Positions 1-7,793 of a stretch of 64,000 nucleotides of DNA are shown here, in pieces. The stretch is taken from the NCBI GenBank assembly GCA_023511625.1, contig JAIMBD010000003.1:220223-284222 (forward strand), given 5' to 3'. Positions within the stretch are counted from its first letter, which is position 1. Each line of letters starts with the position of its first letter. Origin of the DNA: Bacillota bacterium. GTDB lineage: Bacteria > Bacillota > Sulfobacillia > Sulfobacillales > Sulfobacillaceae. The position numbers and the translations under genes were made by a program. Under the pieces are notes generated by a model. It ran no database searches. It was given only the letters and a program-made list of their open reading frames with translations, and had not been told where the DNA came from.

Positions 1-497
1 ACTTCAAAAAGCGCATGGTCCGCCTGTTTTCGCATTGGATGTTGCGCTTTCTGCGCTCGCGCTACGAGGCGGTGGAGACGGTGTTTTTGGTGCACCACGC
101 GCAGGCGCGAGAGGTGGGGGAAGAGGAGTTCTTCCACCTCGGTGAGAGCGGCGGCACGCGGGTTTCGGCCGTCTACGCCCTCTGTCGCGAGGTCATTCGC
201 ACGCGCTATCCGCCGTGGGCGTGGAATCTTTACCCGCTGCATTTCTCCGACGGTGACAACTGGTCGGAGGCGGACAACCGCCGGGCCCGCGACCTCGTGC
301 GCGAGATGCTGCCGTGGGTGAATCGGTTTGGGTACGCGGAGATTCGGGAGCAGAGAAGCCCTTCCCAGCTCATGCGCCACCTGACGGCCTTGGCCGATCC
401 GCGGCTGGCGGCCGTGGCCATCGCCCGGGAAACCGATCTCTGGCCGGCGCTCAGGACCATGTTTCCGCGCGGGCTCGAGTCGGCCGAAGACCGCTGA
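1..497 (+). CDS. yhbH: YhbH / DUF444 family protein, C-terminal part (cut by window edge)
   Basis: The frame is open to the left edge (first full codon at base 3), so this is the 3' part of a longer gene, about 165 residues. Family hallmarks are visible: an FLRSRYEAVE stretch, HHAQAREV, the ESGGTRVS loop and the LHFSDGDNW segment of a von Willebrand-like fold. YhbH/YeaH proteins are encoded beside the PrkA kinase in many bacteria and act with it in sporulation or starvation responses; the biochemical role is unknown. It is followed after 84 bases by spoVR and then prkA on the same strand, which supports the assignment. The ATG at 15 is internal to the gene, not its start. Confidence 0.9.
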   Translation, partial: FKKRMVRLFSHWMLRFLRSRYEAVETVFLVHHAQAREVGEEEFFHLGESGGTRVSAVYALCREVIRTRYPPWAWNLYPLHFSDGDNWSEADNRRARDLVREMLPWVNRFGYAEIREQRSPSQLMRHLTALADPRLAAVAIARETDLWPALRTMFPRGLESAEDR

Positions 498-581
498 CTG
501 CGCGCCCACGGCGCCTTCGCGCGGCAACACCGTCACTGCCGTTCAGCCCAGCTGGGTCCAGTCAAGAAGGGAAGAGGGGCC

Positions 582-1802
582 ATGGGGGCGATTCCCGACG
601 ATGCCATCCTGTGGGAGCTGGCGCGCGCTCTGGGGCTCGATCCGGGTCCGGTGGCCATCCGGCGGGTGCCGGCCGTTGCCTTGGACACCTTGGCCGCTTA
701 CCTGTTGCCTGGCCGCATGCACCACTGGAGTTTGGGGCGCCGTTACGAGCACATCCGCCGCAGCGGCGTCCGCATCCACGAGGTGGTGGTGCCCGGCTGT
801 CCGGCCACGGTGTACCTGTGGGCCGCCAATGCCCCGGTCCTGGACCTGGTCGTGCGCTGCCACGCCCTGGCCCACGCCGATTTCATTCGTCACAACGCGT
901 ATTTTGCCGGCGTTCCCCAAGACTTGACCGAGCGCGTGACCGATCAAGCGGCGCGGGTGCGGCGCTACGCCGCGCGCTACGGGCAAGAGGCGGTCGAGGC
1001 CGTGCTGGATGCGGCCTTGGCCTTGGCACTGGGGGCGGGCGCCACGGCCCCAGTCCTCGGCCAGGCGACGAGCGACGACCTACTCGGTCTCATCGCCGCG
1101 CGGGCCCCCGGTCTTCAACCGTGGCAGCGCGATCTGGTGGCCATGGTGCGGGCTGAAACCGTGCCGCTTGCGGCCCAGTTGCGCACGGCGGTGGCCAACG
1201 AGGGGTGGGCCACCTTTTGGCATCGCCGCATGGTCCGGGCGTTGGAGCTGGACGGCGAGGCCTCGGTGGAGTTTGCCCGCGTGCACGCGATGGTGACCGG
1301 CTGCCAGCCAGGGGACCTCAATCCCTATGCCCTGGGAGAGGCGCTGTTTGAGGCGGTGGTCGCCCGCGGGGGCACCGCGGCCGCATTCCGAGCGCGGCAG
1401 GCGGAGGATGACGTAAGCCTCGTGCGCAACCATTGCGATCTTGCCGTGGCGGTCCGCCTGGGAGGGCCCGAAGCCGGGACCGCCGAGGCCTTTGGAGCTT
1501 GGCGCGACGCCCTCCTGCGCCGCGTGGGTTGGAACCGCTTGCCGCAGATCGCGGTCGAGTCGGTCAACCATCGGGGACGCGGGGAACTTTATCTGTGTCA
1601 TCGGTACGACGGGCGGGAGCTCGACCTCGATGCGGCTGTCGGGGCCTTGGCCTTGGTGGCCCGGCTGTGGGGTCGGCCGGTGCACCTTCAGACCGTATCT
1701 GCCGGTCGCTCCCGACTGCTTTCGCACGACGGCCGGTCGCCAGTGGAGGCGGTGCTGCCGCCCGGGGGAGGAGAGAGGCCGTGGAGTTGTGGGAAGCCGT
1801 AA
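582..1802 (+). CDS. spoVR: SpoVR family protein
   Basis: 406 residues, somewhat shorter than the roughly 470-510 of Bacillus SpoVR and E. coli YcgB. Conserved family segments are present: HALAHADFIRHN (the H-x-x-x-H-x-D-F-F-like region), NEGWATFWH near residue 210 and NPYALGEALF near residue 250. In Bacillus SpoVR is needed for normal spore cortex formation; no enzymatic reaction has been established. The ATG follows a good AAGGGAAGAGG ribosome site. Its 3' end overlaps prkA by 22 bases, so the two are probably translationally coupled. The order yhbH-spoVR-prkA points to one operon. Confidence 0.93.
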   Translation: MGAIPDDAILWELARALGLDPGPVAIRRVPAVALDTLAAYLLPGRMHHWSLGRRYEHIRRSGVRIHEVVVPGCPATVYLWAANAPVLDLVVRCHALAHADFIRHNAYFAGVPQDLTERVTDQAARVRRYAARYGQEAVEAVLDAALALALGAGATAPVLGQATSDDLLGLIAARAPGLQPWQRDLVAMVRAETVPLAAQLRTAVANEGWATFWHRRMVRALELDGEASVEFARVHAMVTGCQPGDLNPYALGEALFEAVVARGGTAAAFRARQAEDDVSLVRNHCDLAVAVRLGGPEAGTAEAFGAWRDALLRRVGWNRLPQIAVESVNHRGRGELYLCHRYDGRELDLDAAVGALALVARLWGRPVHLQTVSAGRSRLLSHDGRSPVEAVLPPGGGERPWSCGKP

Positions 1803-3655
1803 GTGCCTGGCAGGCCGAAGCGGCCACCTGGACGTGGCGCGGAACCTTCGCCGACTATTTTCGAGCCGTCGTCCAGCATCCGACGTGGGCGCGCCTTGCG
1901 CACGCGCGCATCTACGACATGGTCGCCGCCAGAGGCGTCGACGTCGATCCCGACGGACGATCCCGCTATCCGTTTTTTGCCGAGCACCTCTTTGGCCTCG
2001 ACGAGGCCGTGTCGGCTGTCATGGAATATTTCCGGGCCGCCGCCCTTCGCCTGGAGGTGCGCAAGCGCATCCTCCTTCTGGTGGGGCCAGTGGGCGGAGG
2101 CAAGTCCACGCTGGTGCAGCTGTTAAAGCGAGGGCTGGAGGAGTACAGCCGATCCGAAGCGGGGGCGCTGTTTGCCATCGCCGGATGCCCGATGCACGAG
2201 GAGCCGCTGCATCTGATTCCCGAGGCGCTGCGGCCCACAGTGCGCGCGCGCTATGGGCTCTACATCGAAGGCGAACTCTGCCCGCGGTGTCGCCAACGCG
2301 TGGCCGAGGAATTCGGAGGGGACATCGCGGCAGTGCCGGTCGAGCGGATTTGTTTGTCGGAAAGCGAGCGGGTGGGCATCGGGACGTTCAGCCCGAGCGA
2401 TCCGAAGAGCCAGGACATCGCCGAATTGACCGGCAGCGTCGACCTTCAGGCCATCGGAGAGTGGGGGGCCGAATCGGATCCCCGTGCCTTTCGCTTCGAC
2501 GGAGAGTTGAACGTTGCCAACCGCGGCCTGATGGAATTCATCGAGGTGTTGAAGTGCGATGAGCGGTTCCTGTACACCCTGTTGACGTTGGCCCAAGAGC
2601 AGCGCATCAAGACCGGCCGCTACGCGCTCATCTACGCCGACGAGGCGGTGGTGGCCCACACCAACGAGGCCGAGTTCCGCCGTTTTCTAGAGAACCGGCG
2701 CAATGAGGCGTTGGTCGACCGGTTGGTGGTGGTGCGGGTGCCGTATACCTTGAAGGTGAGCGAGGAGGAGCGCATCTACGCCAAACTCCTCGGCGAGGCC
2801 GACCTCGGCGGTCTGCACCTGGCGCCTCACACTTTAAGGGTCGCGGCCATGTTCGCCGTCCTCTCCCGCCTTAGGCCCTCGCGCCGCTACGGTCTTTCGC
2901 TGGTGGCCAAAATGCACCGATACGACGGTCAGGCGGACCTGCAAGACGGAGCCGTAGACCTGGAGGCGCTGCGGGCGGAGTGGCCCGACGAAGGGATGGA
3001 CGGATTGTCGCCCCGCTTTGTCTTCAACCGCCTGGCTACGGCCGCGGTGCGTGCCCACGGTCGGTGCCTCGGACCGATCGAGGTGATGCGCGCCCTGCGG
3101 GAAGGCGTGCAACAGTGGGCGGGGGCCGATGCCGCCGAACGGGAGCGGCTTTTCAACCTGCTCTACGAAGTGCGCCGCGAATACGAGGAGCTGGCCCGGC
3201 ACGATGTCCAGCGCGCGCTGGTAGACGCGTACGAAACTGCGGGCCAAGCATTGGCCGACCGGTACTGGGCCCAAGTCCAGGCCTACCTCGGTCACGGCGG
3301 GGCCCGCGACCCTATCACCGGACAGCCGGTAGCCGCCGACGAGGCCCTGATGCGGGCCATCGAAGAGCCCATCGGGATCACAGAGGCCGCCAAACGCGCC
3401 TTTAGGGAAGAGATCGCCTTTTGGGTCGCGGCTGGCCCCCTACGGGGGCAAGCCTTGCCCTGGCGAGACCACCCTGGCTTGCGCGAGGCCATCGAACGCC
3501 AGCTGTTCGCCGATCTCCGGCGGGCACTGCGCCTGGCCGGCCACGGTCGCGAGGGGAGCCAGGGGGTGGTATCGCGTCTGGTCGCTGAGGGCGGCTACTG
3601 TCCCGTCTGCGCCGAAGGCGTTCTCCACTACCTCAGCACTGCCGAAGGAGGTTAG
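1781..3655 (+). CDS. prkA: PrkA serine protein kinase / AAA ATPase
   Basis: 624 residues from a GTG at 1781, which matches the usual length of Bacillus PrkA (about 630). The GTG has a strong GGGGGAGGAGAG site just upstream; the reading frame is open further upstream, but that part lies inside spoVR and is not conserved. Walker A GPVGGGKS lies at residues 102-109 of an AAA_PrkA domain. The LCPRCRQR segment and a C-terminal CPVCAEG are Cys pairs that could bind metal. PrkA (YeaG in E. coli) is a kinase or AAA protease-like protein acting early in sporulation and starvation with YhbH. The C-terminal PrkA kinase-like domain covers roughly residues 380-620. Confidence 0.95.
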   Translation: MELWEAVSAWQAEAATWTWRGTFADYFRAVVQHPTWARLAHARIYDMVAARGVDVDPDGRSRYPFFAEHLFGLDEAVSAVMEYFRAAALRLEVRKRILLLVGPVGGGKSTLVQLLKRGLEEYSRSEAGALFAIAGCPMHEEPLHLIPEALRPTVRARYGLYIEGELCPRCRQRVAEEFGGDIAAVPVERICLSESERVGIGTFSPSDPKSQDIAELTGSVDLQAIGEWGAESDPRAFRFDGELNVANRGLMEFIEVLKCDERFLYTLLTLAQEQRIKTGRYALIYADEAVVAHTNEAEFRRFLENRRNEALVDRLVVVRVPYTLKVSEEERIYAKLLGEADLGGLHLAPHTLRVAAMFAVLSRLRPSRRYGLSLVAKMHRYDGQADLQDGAVDLEALRAEWPDEGMDGLSPRFVFNRLATAAVRAHGRCLGPIEVMRALREGVQQWAGADAAERERLFNLLYEVRREYEELARHDVQRALVDAYETAGQALADRYWAQVQAYLGHGGARDPITGQPVAADEALMRAIEEPIGITEAAKRAFREEIAFWVAAGPLRGQALPWRDHPGLREAIERQLFADLRRALRLAGHGREGSQGVVSRLVAEGGYCPVCAEGVLHYLSTAEGG

Positions 3656-3664
3656 GGCGGTGCC

Positions 3665-4762
3665 TCACGGGCCGGGGAACCGTGGCCGACCGCCCGGCAA
3701 CGCAAAGGCCGGCAGTCGGCGGCCCGTGATGGCCGCTGTCACGGCGTCGCCGCTTTGGCCTACCGGGCGCACCCGCAATAGCCAGCGCGACCCGTCGGGG
3801 CCCGTCAACACTGCCTCCAGCCCGCCCTCGCGGACCGCGACCGGACCGCGATAGACGAGGTGTTGCGCATCCGGTCCGAGCGCGGCAGACCCGCCGGTCA
3901 CCACCCATCCGTCGGGCGCCGGTTGGCCCTGCAGGACTAGGGTCAAAGTGGCGTCGACGGGGCTCGGGAGCGAAAACGTAAACGACACAGCCGAGTCGCC
4001 TGGCTCGACGTTTGCCGTGGCCGTGCCGGTGGTGGCGAATTCGAGGGGCAAGGACCAGCTTGGGCTAGCGGCCGGGGGCACAGCCACAGGAGGTAGCCGG
4101 GAGCCGTTGCCGTGACCGTTATTGGCCACCTGGTTCCATCCCGGTCGAAAGGGCCCGGTGGCGGCCCAGGTCGTGCCGCCGAGGCCAAGGAGGGCCAAGA
4201 GGGCAATCCCTACCGGCCCGAACCCACCGCGCCCGGCCTGAACCACCCGCCATCCGGTCAGCCCCAGCACTGCCGCGGCGGCCGCGGCGTACATCACTGC
4301 CATCCACCCGGTGGCGGTATCGCTGCCGGTGCCAAGCCCGTGGACCGTGGCCAACGCCCAGATAAGAAAGGTGGCGTAGTGAATCCGCCGCCACCAGCGA
4401 AACCCGATGTGTGGGCGCAACCAAGTCGACAGGGCCACCACCGCGCCGAGGTCGAACGCCACCACGCCGAGCGCCATCCACAGGGGCCGGTAGTGGCTGG
4501 CCCCGGGGACCCAGATCTCGACGGCAGTAAAGGCCGTGAAGGGGTCGATCCACACCGTCAGGATGTGAAGTGCCGTGAAGAGCCCGCTCCACAGCAAAAG
4601 CCGCTGGTGCAGGTCGTCGTTCAGCATGCGCGGCCAGCGTTGCGGCGACTGCCAGCGCAGGCTGAGCAACAACCCAAAGACCACGGCCAGGGTCAACAGC
4701 GCATAGGCCGTGATCCCTCCTGCTCGCGCCAGGATCCAGTCCCACTCAGCCCACCACGGCAT
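3665..4762 (-). CDS. Ferric-reductase-like transmembrane protein with extra C-terminal domain
   Basis: 365 residues from an ATG at 4762 preceded by AGAGGAGGC; an ATG 54 bases further upstream has no such site. About five to six membrane helices occupy residues 10-200, with paired histidines (DDLHQRL, ALHILTVW, RIHYATF, TVHGLG) of the type that bind heme in MsrQ/YedZ and ferric reductases. The last 150 residues are a Pro/Gly/Ser-rich linker and a beta-rich domain I do not recognise, presumably outside the membrane. No FAD- or NAD-binding domain is visible. The gene overlaps apbE by 17 bases, so it may pass electrons to or from a flavin that ApbE attaches covalently. Confidence 0.75.
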   Translation of the reverse strand: MPWWAEWDWILARAGGITAYALLTLAVVFGLLLSLRWQSPQRWPRMLNDDLHQRLLLWSGLFTALHILTVWIDPFTAFTAVEIWVPGASHYRPLWMALGVVAFDLGAVVALSTWLRPHIGFRWWRRIHYATFLIWALATVHGLGTGSDTATGWMAVMYAAAAAAVLGLTGWRVVQAGRGGFGPVGIALLALLGLGGTTWAATGPFRPGWNQVANNGHGNGSRLPPVAVPPAASPSWSLPLEFATTGTATANVEPGDSAVSFTFSLPSPVDATLTLVLQGQPAPDGWVVTGGSAALGPDAQHLVYRGPVAVREGGLEAVLTGPDGSRWLLRVRPVGQSGDAVTAAITGRRLPAFALPGGRPRFPGP

Positions 4763-5714
4763 GCCGCATCGCCTCCTCTGGGGGTTCAGGCAGGCCAATC
4801 CATTGCACGGAGCCATCGGCCAGGGCCAAGACCCCGCCCAGGCGCCGTGCCTGGAGAAACGCCGCGCCGGCAGCGGCGCCTAAAATCCAGGCCACTGTCG
4901 CGGCCACGTCGGCCTCGGCGCACCGAGGCGCCACCACGCTACACCAAACCAAGTCTGAGGTGGCACAGGTGCCGGCTCGGGGATCAATCAGATGATGACG
5001 CCACCGGTCGCCTTGCCGCCACCGGCGGTGCTGGGGGCCGGAGGTGGCGATGGCCCCCTGCCGCAGCACCAGTCGCTGCCCCTGGGGCAACGCCACCACC
5101 CATCCCGAAAGTCCCGGCGGAGTCCCGGCCACGGCCAGGTCCCCGCCGGCGCTGACCAAGGCCGGCGTGGCTCCCTGGGCGGTCAGCCGGCGCAAGGCCT
5201 CGTCGACGGCCAGTCCTTTGCCGATGCCGCCGAGGTCCAGAGTGGTCTTGGGCGGCAGAAAAAGTCGCGCGCCGCCTCGGTCGACCATCACGGTGCGCCA
5301 GGTTCCCCACACGGTGGCCGCTCGGGCTTGGGGGGAGGGTGCCGGCAAGGGATCGGTCAGGGCAGCAAAGGGGCGGTCGTACCCCAAGGCGACCAAGACT
5401 CCGCCCACGGTGGGGTCGAAGAGACCGCCCGTGGCCTCGGCCGCCGCGAGGGCTTGAGTCACCGCCCAGCCCAACAGCGGCGGGACCCGGTGCCAGTGGC
5501 CCGGTCCATGATTGACCCGAGAGAGCGCACTTTGGGGGTCAAAGCGGCTCAACACCGCCTCAAAGCCTCCGAACACTTCCCGCAGCACACCGAGCGCGCG
5601 CGGCTCCGACGATGCCGGAACCACCGCTTCCACCGTGGAGCCCATGGCCCCAAAGGTGATGCGGGTAAATCCCGCCGGAGTGAGGAGGCTTTGGGTCTCC
5701 GACTCAGGAGACAT
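4746..5714 (-). CDS. apbE: FAD:protein FMN transferase (ApbE)
   Basis: 322 residues. ApbE hydrolyses FAD and links FMN to Ser/Thr of extracytoplasmic flavoproteins. Family features in order: FGAMGSTVE near the start, LSRFDPQSALSRVN, TLDLGGIGKGLAVDEAL, SAGGDLAVAG and the HHLIDPRAG motif that positions FAD. No clear N-terminal lipoprotein or Sec signal is visible, which is unusual for an exported ApbE; the start at 5714 overlaps the upstream small membrane gene by 11 bases. Downstream it overlaps the ferric-reductase-like gene, so three proteins are made from one message. No classical FMN-binding domain partner is encoded nearby. Confidence 0.92.
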   Translation of the reverse strand: MSPESETQSLLTPAGFTRITFGAMGSTVEAVVPASSEPRALGVLREVFGGFEAVLSRFDPQSALSRVNHGPGHWHRVPPLLGWAVTQALAAAEATGGLFDPTVGGVLVALGYDRPFAALTDPLPAPSPQARAATVWGTWRTVMVDRGGARLFLPPKTTLDLGGIGKGLAVDEALRRLTAQGATPALVSAGGDLAVAGTPPGLSGWVVALPQGQRLVLRQGAIATSGPQHRRWRQGDRWRHHLIDPRAGTCATSDLVWCSVVAPRCAEADVAATVAWILGAAAGAAFLQARRLGGVLALADGSVQWIGLPEPPEEAMRHAVVG

Positions 5715-5982
5715 GGGTCATCGCCATCGGGGGAGGACTGGCGGGCGGGATGCCGACGTCATAGCCCCCGGAATTGCTGGAAAAGAAGCCGCCGTCTTCT
5801 GGGACCAGGCTTGATGTCGGTGGCGGGGGGCTCGGGCGCACTGTGCCCACTGGATGGTGCAAGACCAACACCAAAAGGGTGGCAAAGCCGCCCAGACTGA
5901 CCCACGCCACCCCCTGCCGCAGGCGCGCGCGCCAACGCAGCCACCGTTCTCGTGGGCCTGCCCCTCTAGGTGTCGGGTTCAT
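5704..5982 (-). CDS. Small single-pass membrane protein, first gene of the ApbE cluster
   Basis: 92 residues from the ATG at 5982, which has an AAGGAGGG site. An Arg-rich N-terminus is followed by one hydrophobic helix (about residues 24-43), then an extracytoplasmic tail rich in Pro, Ser and Gly that contains SSNSGGYDVGIPP. I do not recognise the family. Its place at the head of an overlapping apbE/ferric-reductase operon suggests it is part of the same redox complex. The SxSGG-type segment could be examined as a flavin attachment site, but this is speculation: it does not fit the known D-x-x-[ST]-G-A-[ST] flavinylation motif closely. Confidence 0.7.
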   Translation of the reverse strand: MNPTPRGAGPRERWLRWRARLRQGVAWVSLGGFATLLVLVLHHPVGTVRPSPPPPTSSLVPEDGGFFSSNSGGYDVGIPPASPPPMAMTHVS

Positions 5983-6176
5983 GGTCGTCCCTCCTTGCTC
6001 GCCGCCTCTTTCGGGGGCCATCGGGAGCGCGATGCGGCCTTGCGCCCCCAAAGCCTCCTCAGAGGCGTTTCGGGTCGCTCTTACCGTACCCAGGGAAGAT
6101 TACAAAATCATGACGGGGAGCTAAGAGCCTCCTGAACTGCTGCCGGTTGCAGGGACACGCGCCCGAAGACGCACCA

Positions 6177-6199
6177 AGGCCGCCCGCGAAGGGCGGCCT
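6177..6199 (-). terminator. GC hairpin downstream of bcp
   Basis: AGGCCGCCC and GGGCGGCCT form a perfect 9-bp stem around a 5-base loop, 30 bases past the bcp stop. No U-tract follows on the minus strand. It is a candidate transcription end or 3' stability structure. Confidence 0.5.
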
Positions 6200-6228
6200 G
6201 GAAAGCGCCCGGGCGGACTCCGGGGCTG

Positions 6229-6675
6229 CTACAGGGCGCGGACGGCCCTTACCACCTCGTCGGCGTGACCGTCCACTTGGCCCACCTCGAAGATGCGGCG
6301 CACCCGTCCCGCTTTGTCGAGGATGAACGTGGTGCGGCGCGCCATCTGTCGCTCGTTGAGGATGCCGAGCTTTTCTGCCAGGGCCCCGCCCTCATCGGTC
6401 AGCAGCGGGAAATGCAGGCCGCACGCCGTGGCAAACGTCTCGTGGGAGCCTGGCGGGTCCACGCTCATCCCGATGACCACGGTGTCGAGCGATTCCAACT
6501 CCCCCAACTTGCGGTCAAAGTCAATGGCCTCGCGCGTGCAACCGGGCGTAAGGTCCTTGGGGTAGAAATACAGGACCACGTTCTTGTTTCCGCGGTAATC
6601 CTCCAGGCGAATGGTCTTTCCGTCGTATGTAGTCCCGACCACTTCCGGAAACAGGTCGCCCTCTTTGATGTTCAT
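6229..6675 (-). CDS. bcp: Thiol peroxidase, PrxQ/BCP family peroxiredoxin
   Basis: 148 residues, full length for the family, starting from an ATG with AAGGAGGAG upstream. The peroxidatic cysteine is Cys46 in TPGCTREA. The usual BCP resolving cysteine five residues later is absent (Ile51). Cys85 in FATACGL sits at the alternative position used by alpha3-type PrxQ enzymes, so an intramolecular disulfide Cys46-Cys85 is likely. The enzyme reduces hydroperoxides in the cytoplasm, with thioredoxin as probable reductant. It is preceded by an Lrp-like HTH gene and a Lon-N-like gene on the same strand, 50 and 340 bases upstream. Confidence 0.93.
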   Translation of the reverse strand: MNIKEGDLFPEVVGTTYDGKTIRLEDYRGNKNVVLYFYPKDLTPGCTREAIDFDRKLGELESLDTVVIGMSVDPPGSHETFATACGLHFPLLTDEGGALAEKLGILNERQMARRTTFILDKAGRVRRIFEVGQVDGHADEVVRAVRAL

Positions 6676-6725
6676 TGGCGCGCTCCTCCTTCGCGTTCGG
6701 CTCGGTACGGGGTCGCCGGTGCGAG

Positions 6726-6989
6726 CTACCGCCGGTCTGGGGCGGGACGTCCTTTGGGACCCAAAGGTCCGTTTTCGAAGAAGTAGAGCGAGTACAGGTA
6801 CGGGTCCACGACTGCGCGGTAGGCCTTGATGATGCCGATCTCTTCCAGCTGCGCGATGCGCCGTTCGACCTCTTCCACCGTCAGGTCGAGCTCGTCGGCC
6901 AAGTCTTCGGCCGGAATGCGGGCGTTGTCGACGATGCGCTGCATGATTTCCCGGTCGATCCGGTCCACGCGAAAACCGGTTTCCGTCAT
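6726..6989 (-). CDS. Short Lrp/AsnC-type winged-helix protein
   Basis: 87 residues with a GGAAAGGAG ribosome site. The first 60 residues fit the AsnC/Lrp N-terminal helix-turn-helix (DRIDREIMQRIVDNARIP, then a second helix pair and GIIKAYRAV). The RAM ligand-binding domain that normally follows is missing; the protein ends in a short LYFFENGPLGPKG tail. It may be a DNA-binding remnant or a true mini-regulator. It starts 29 bases after the Lon-N-like gene and precedes bcp. No target site is evident. Confidence 0.7.
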   Translation of the reverse strand: MTETGFRVDRIDREIMQRIVDNARIPAEDLADELDLTVEEVERRIAQLEEIGIIKAYRAVVDPYLYSLYFFENGPLGPKGRPAPDRR

Positions 6990-7017
6990 CTTTTGGCTCC
7001 TTTCCCGCTCGGACGCC

Positions 7018-7626
7018 TCAAGAATTCATCGGCTCGGAGCGGTACGAATCCAGCAGGCCTCTGAGCAGCGCCACCTCTTTGGCCAGGCGGGCTTGGGTGG
7101 TGCGCAGCTCCAAGAGTTCTTGGCGCTCCTCGGGGCCTAAGGGGAGGTGTTGCGCGATCCAGTAGGAGACGGCCTCCGGGTGGCGCGGCAACACCGGGTG
7201 GGGGATCCCGAGGTCGACGACGCTCCACAGCTCCGACCCCAGGGCACGGGCCTCCTCGACCAACAGGGGAGACACCGGCTCGTCCAGGTCTGGCAAAAAC
7301 CGCGCCTGACCCACCAGATAGCGGTCGCCATGGCGGTAGGATAGCAGATGCACGCGGCTGATGCCAATCAGCGCCAGCGGCGAGGAGGTCCGCTCCAGCG
7401 TTCCGTGCACCACCCGGGCGATGGTGGCGATGGTGTGCGGCAATTCTGGGCCCTCCGGGTGGGGCCGGCGAGCCAGAGCCACAGCCACTGGCAGGTCTTG
7501 ACGCATGGCCTCGAACAGGACCGGCGGAAGGGTGGAATCCTCGGCCAGCGGCACCCGCATCCCCGGGAAAATCACGGCTTGGGCGGCATAGATGGGCAAG
7601 GTGATGGTTTCCCGACTGACTGGCAC
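7018..7626 (-). CDS. Stand-alone Lon N-terminal (substrate-binding, PUA-like) domain protein
   Basis: 202 residues from a GTG at 7626 with GGAGGAGG upstream; the longer frame to 7752 would start inside the divergent promoter. The beginning (ITLPIYAAQAVIFPGMRVPLAED) and the following IATIARVVHG and YLVGQARF strands match the Lon substrate-binding domain as in COG2802 proteins. The C-terminal third is helical (ELRTTQARLAKEVALLRGLL), as in the Lon linker. No ATPase or protease domain is present. These stand-alone proteins have no settled function. It is divergent from asnS. Confidence 0.8.
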   Translation of the reverse strand: MPVSRETITLPIYAAQAVIFPGMRVPLAEDSTLPPVLFEAMRQDLPVAVALARRPHPEGPELPHTIATIARVVHGTLERTSSPLALIGISRVHLLSYRHGDRYLVGQARFLPDLDEPVSPLLVEEARALGSELWSVVDLGIPHPVLPRHPEAVSYWIAQHLPLGPEERQELLELRTTQARLAKEVALLRGLLDSYRSEPMNS

Positions 7627-7724
7627 CCGTCTCGCCTCCTCCGTCACGGTCGAGGGCGGCTTTAGGGACCTCGGCGCCGGGGTCGGCCTGGACCCTCCGG
7701 CGCGGGCAGCGGTGGGCAATCTGC

Positions 7725-7737
7725 TACAATAAGTATA
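7725..7737. promoter_or_regulatory. Divergent -10 elements between the Lon-N-like gene and asnS
   Basis: TACAAT (7725-7730) on the plus strand can serve asnS, and TATACT on the minus strand (complement of 7732-7737) can serve the Lon-N-like operon. Neither has a convincing -35 box. The 63 bases between TACAAT and the asnS start are too short for a T-box leader. Confidence 0.35.
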
Positions 7738-7793
7738 CCCGATCCAGCACACCTGGCGTACGGGGAAACCGACATCGGCGGAGGGAGTCCGAG

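Noticed and set aside
314..1156. Long plus-strand frame across yhbH and spoVR
   Set aside because: Arg/Gly/Pro-rich translation typical of an off-frame in GC-rich DNA; the other frame carries clear YhbH and SpoVR motifs.
4112..5155. 347-codon plus-strand frame opposite apbE and the ferric-reductase-like gene
   Set aside because: Antisense to conserved genes; low-complexity Gly/Arg/Pro translation, no ribosome site.
7731..7793. T-box leader before asnS
   Set aside because: The leader is too short and has no T-box core or antiterminator sequence.
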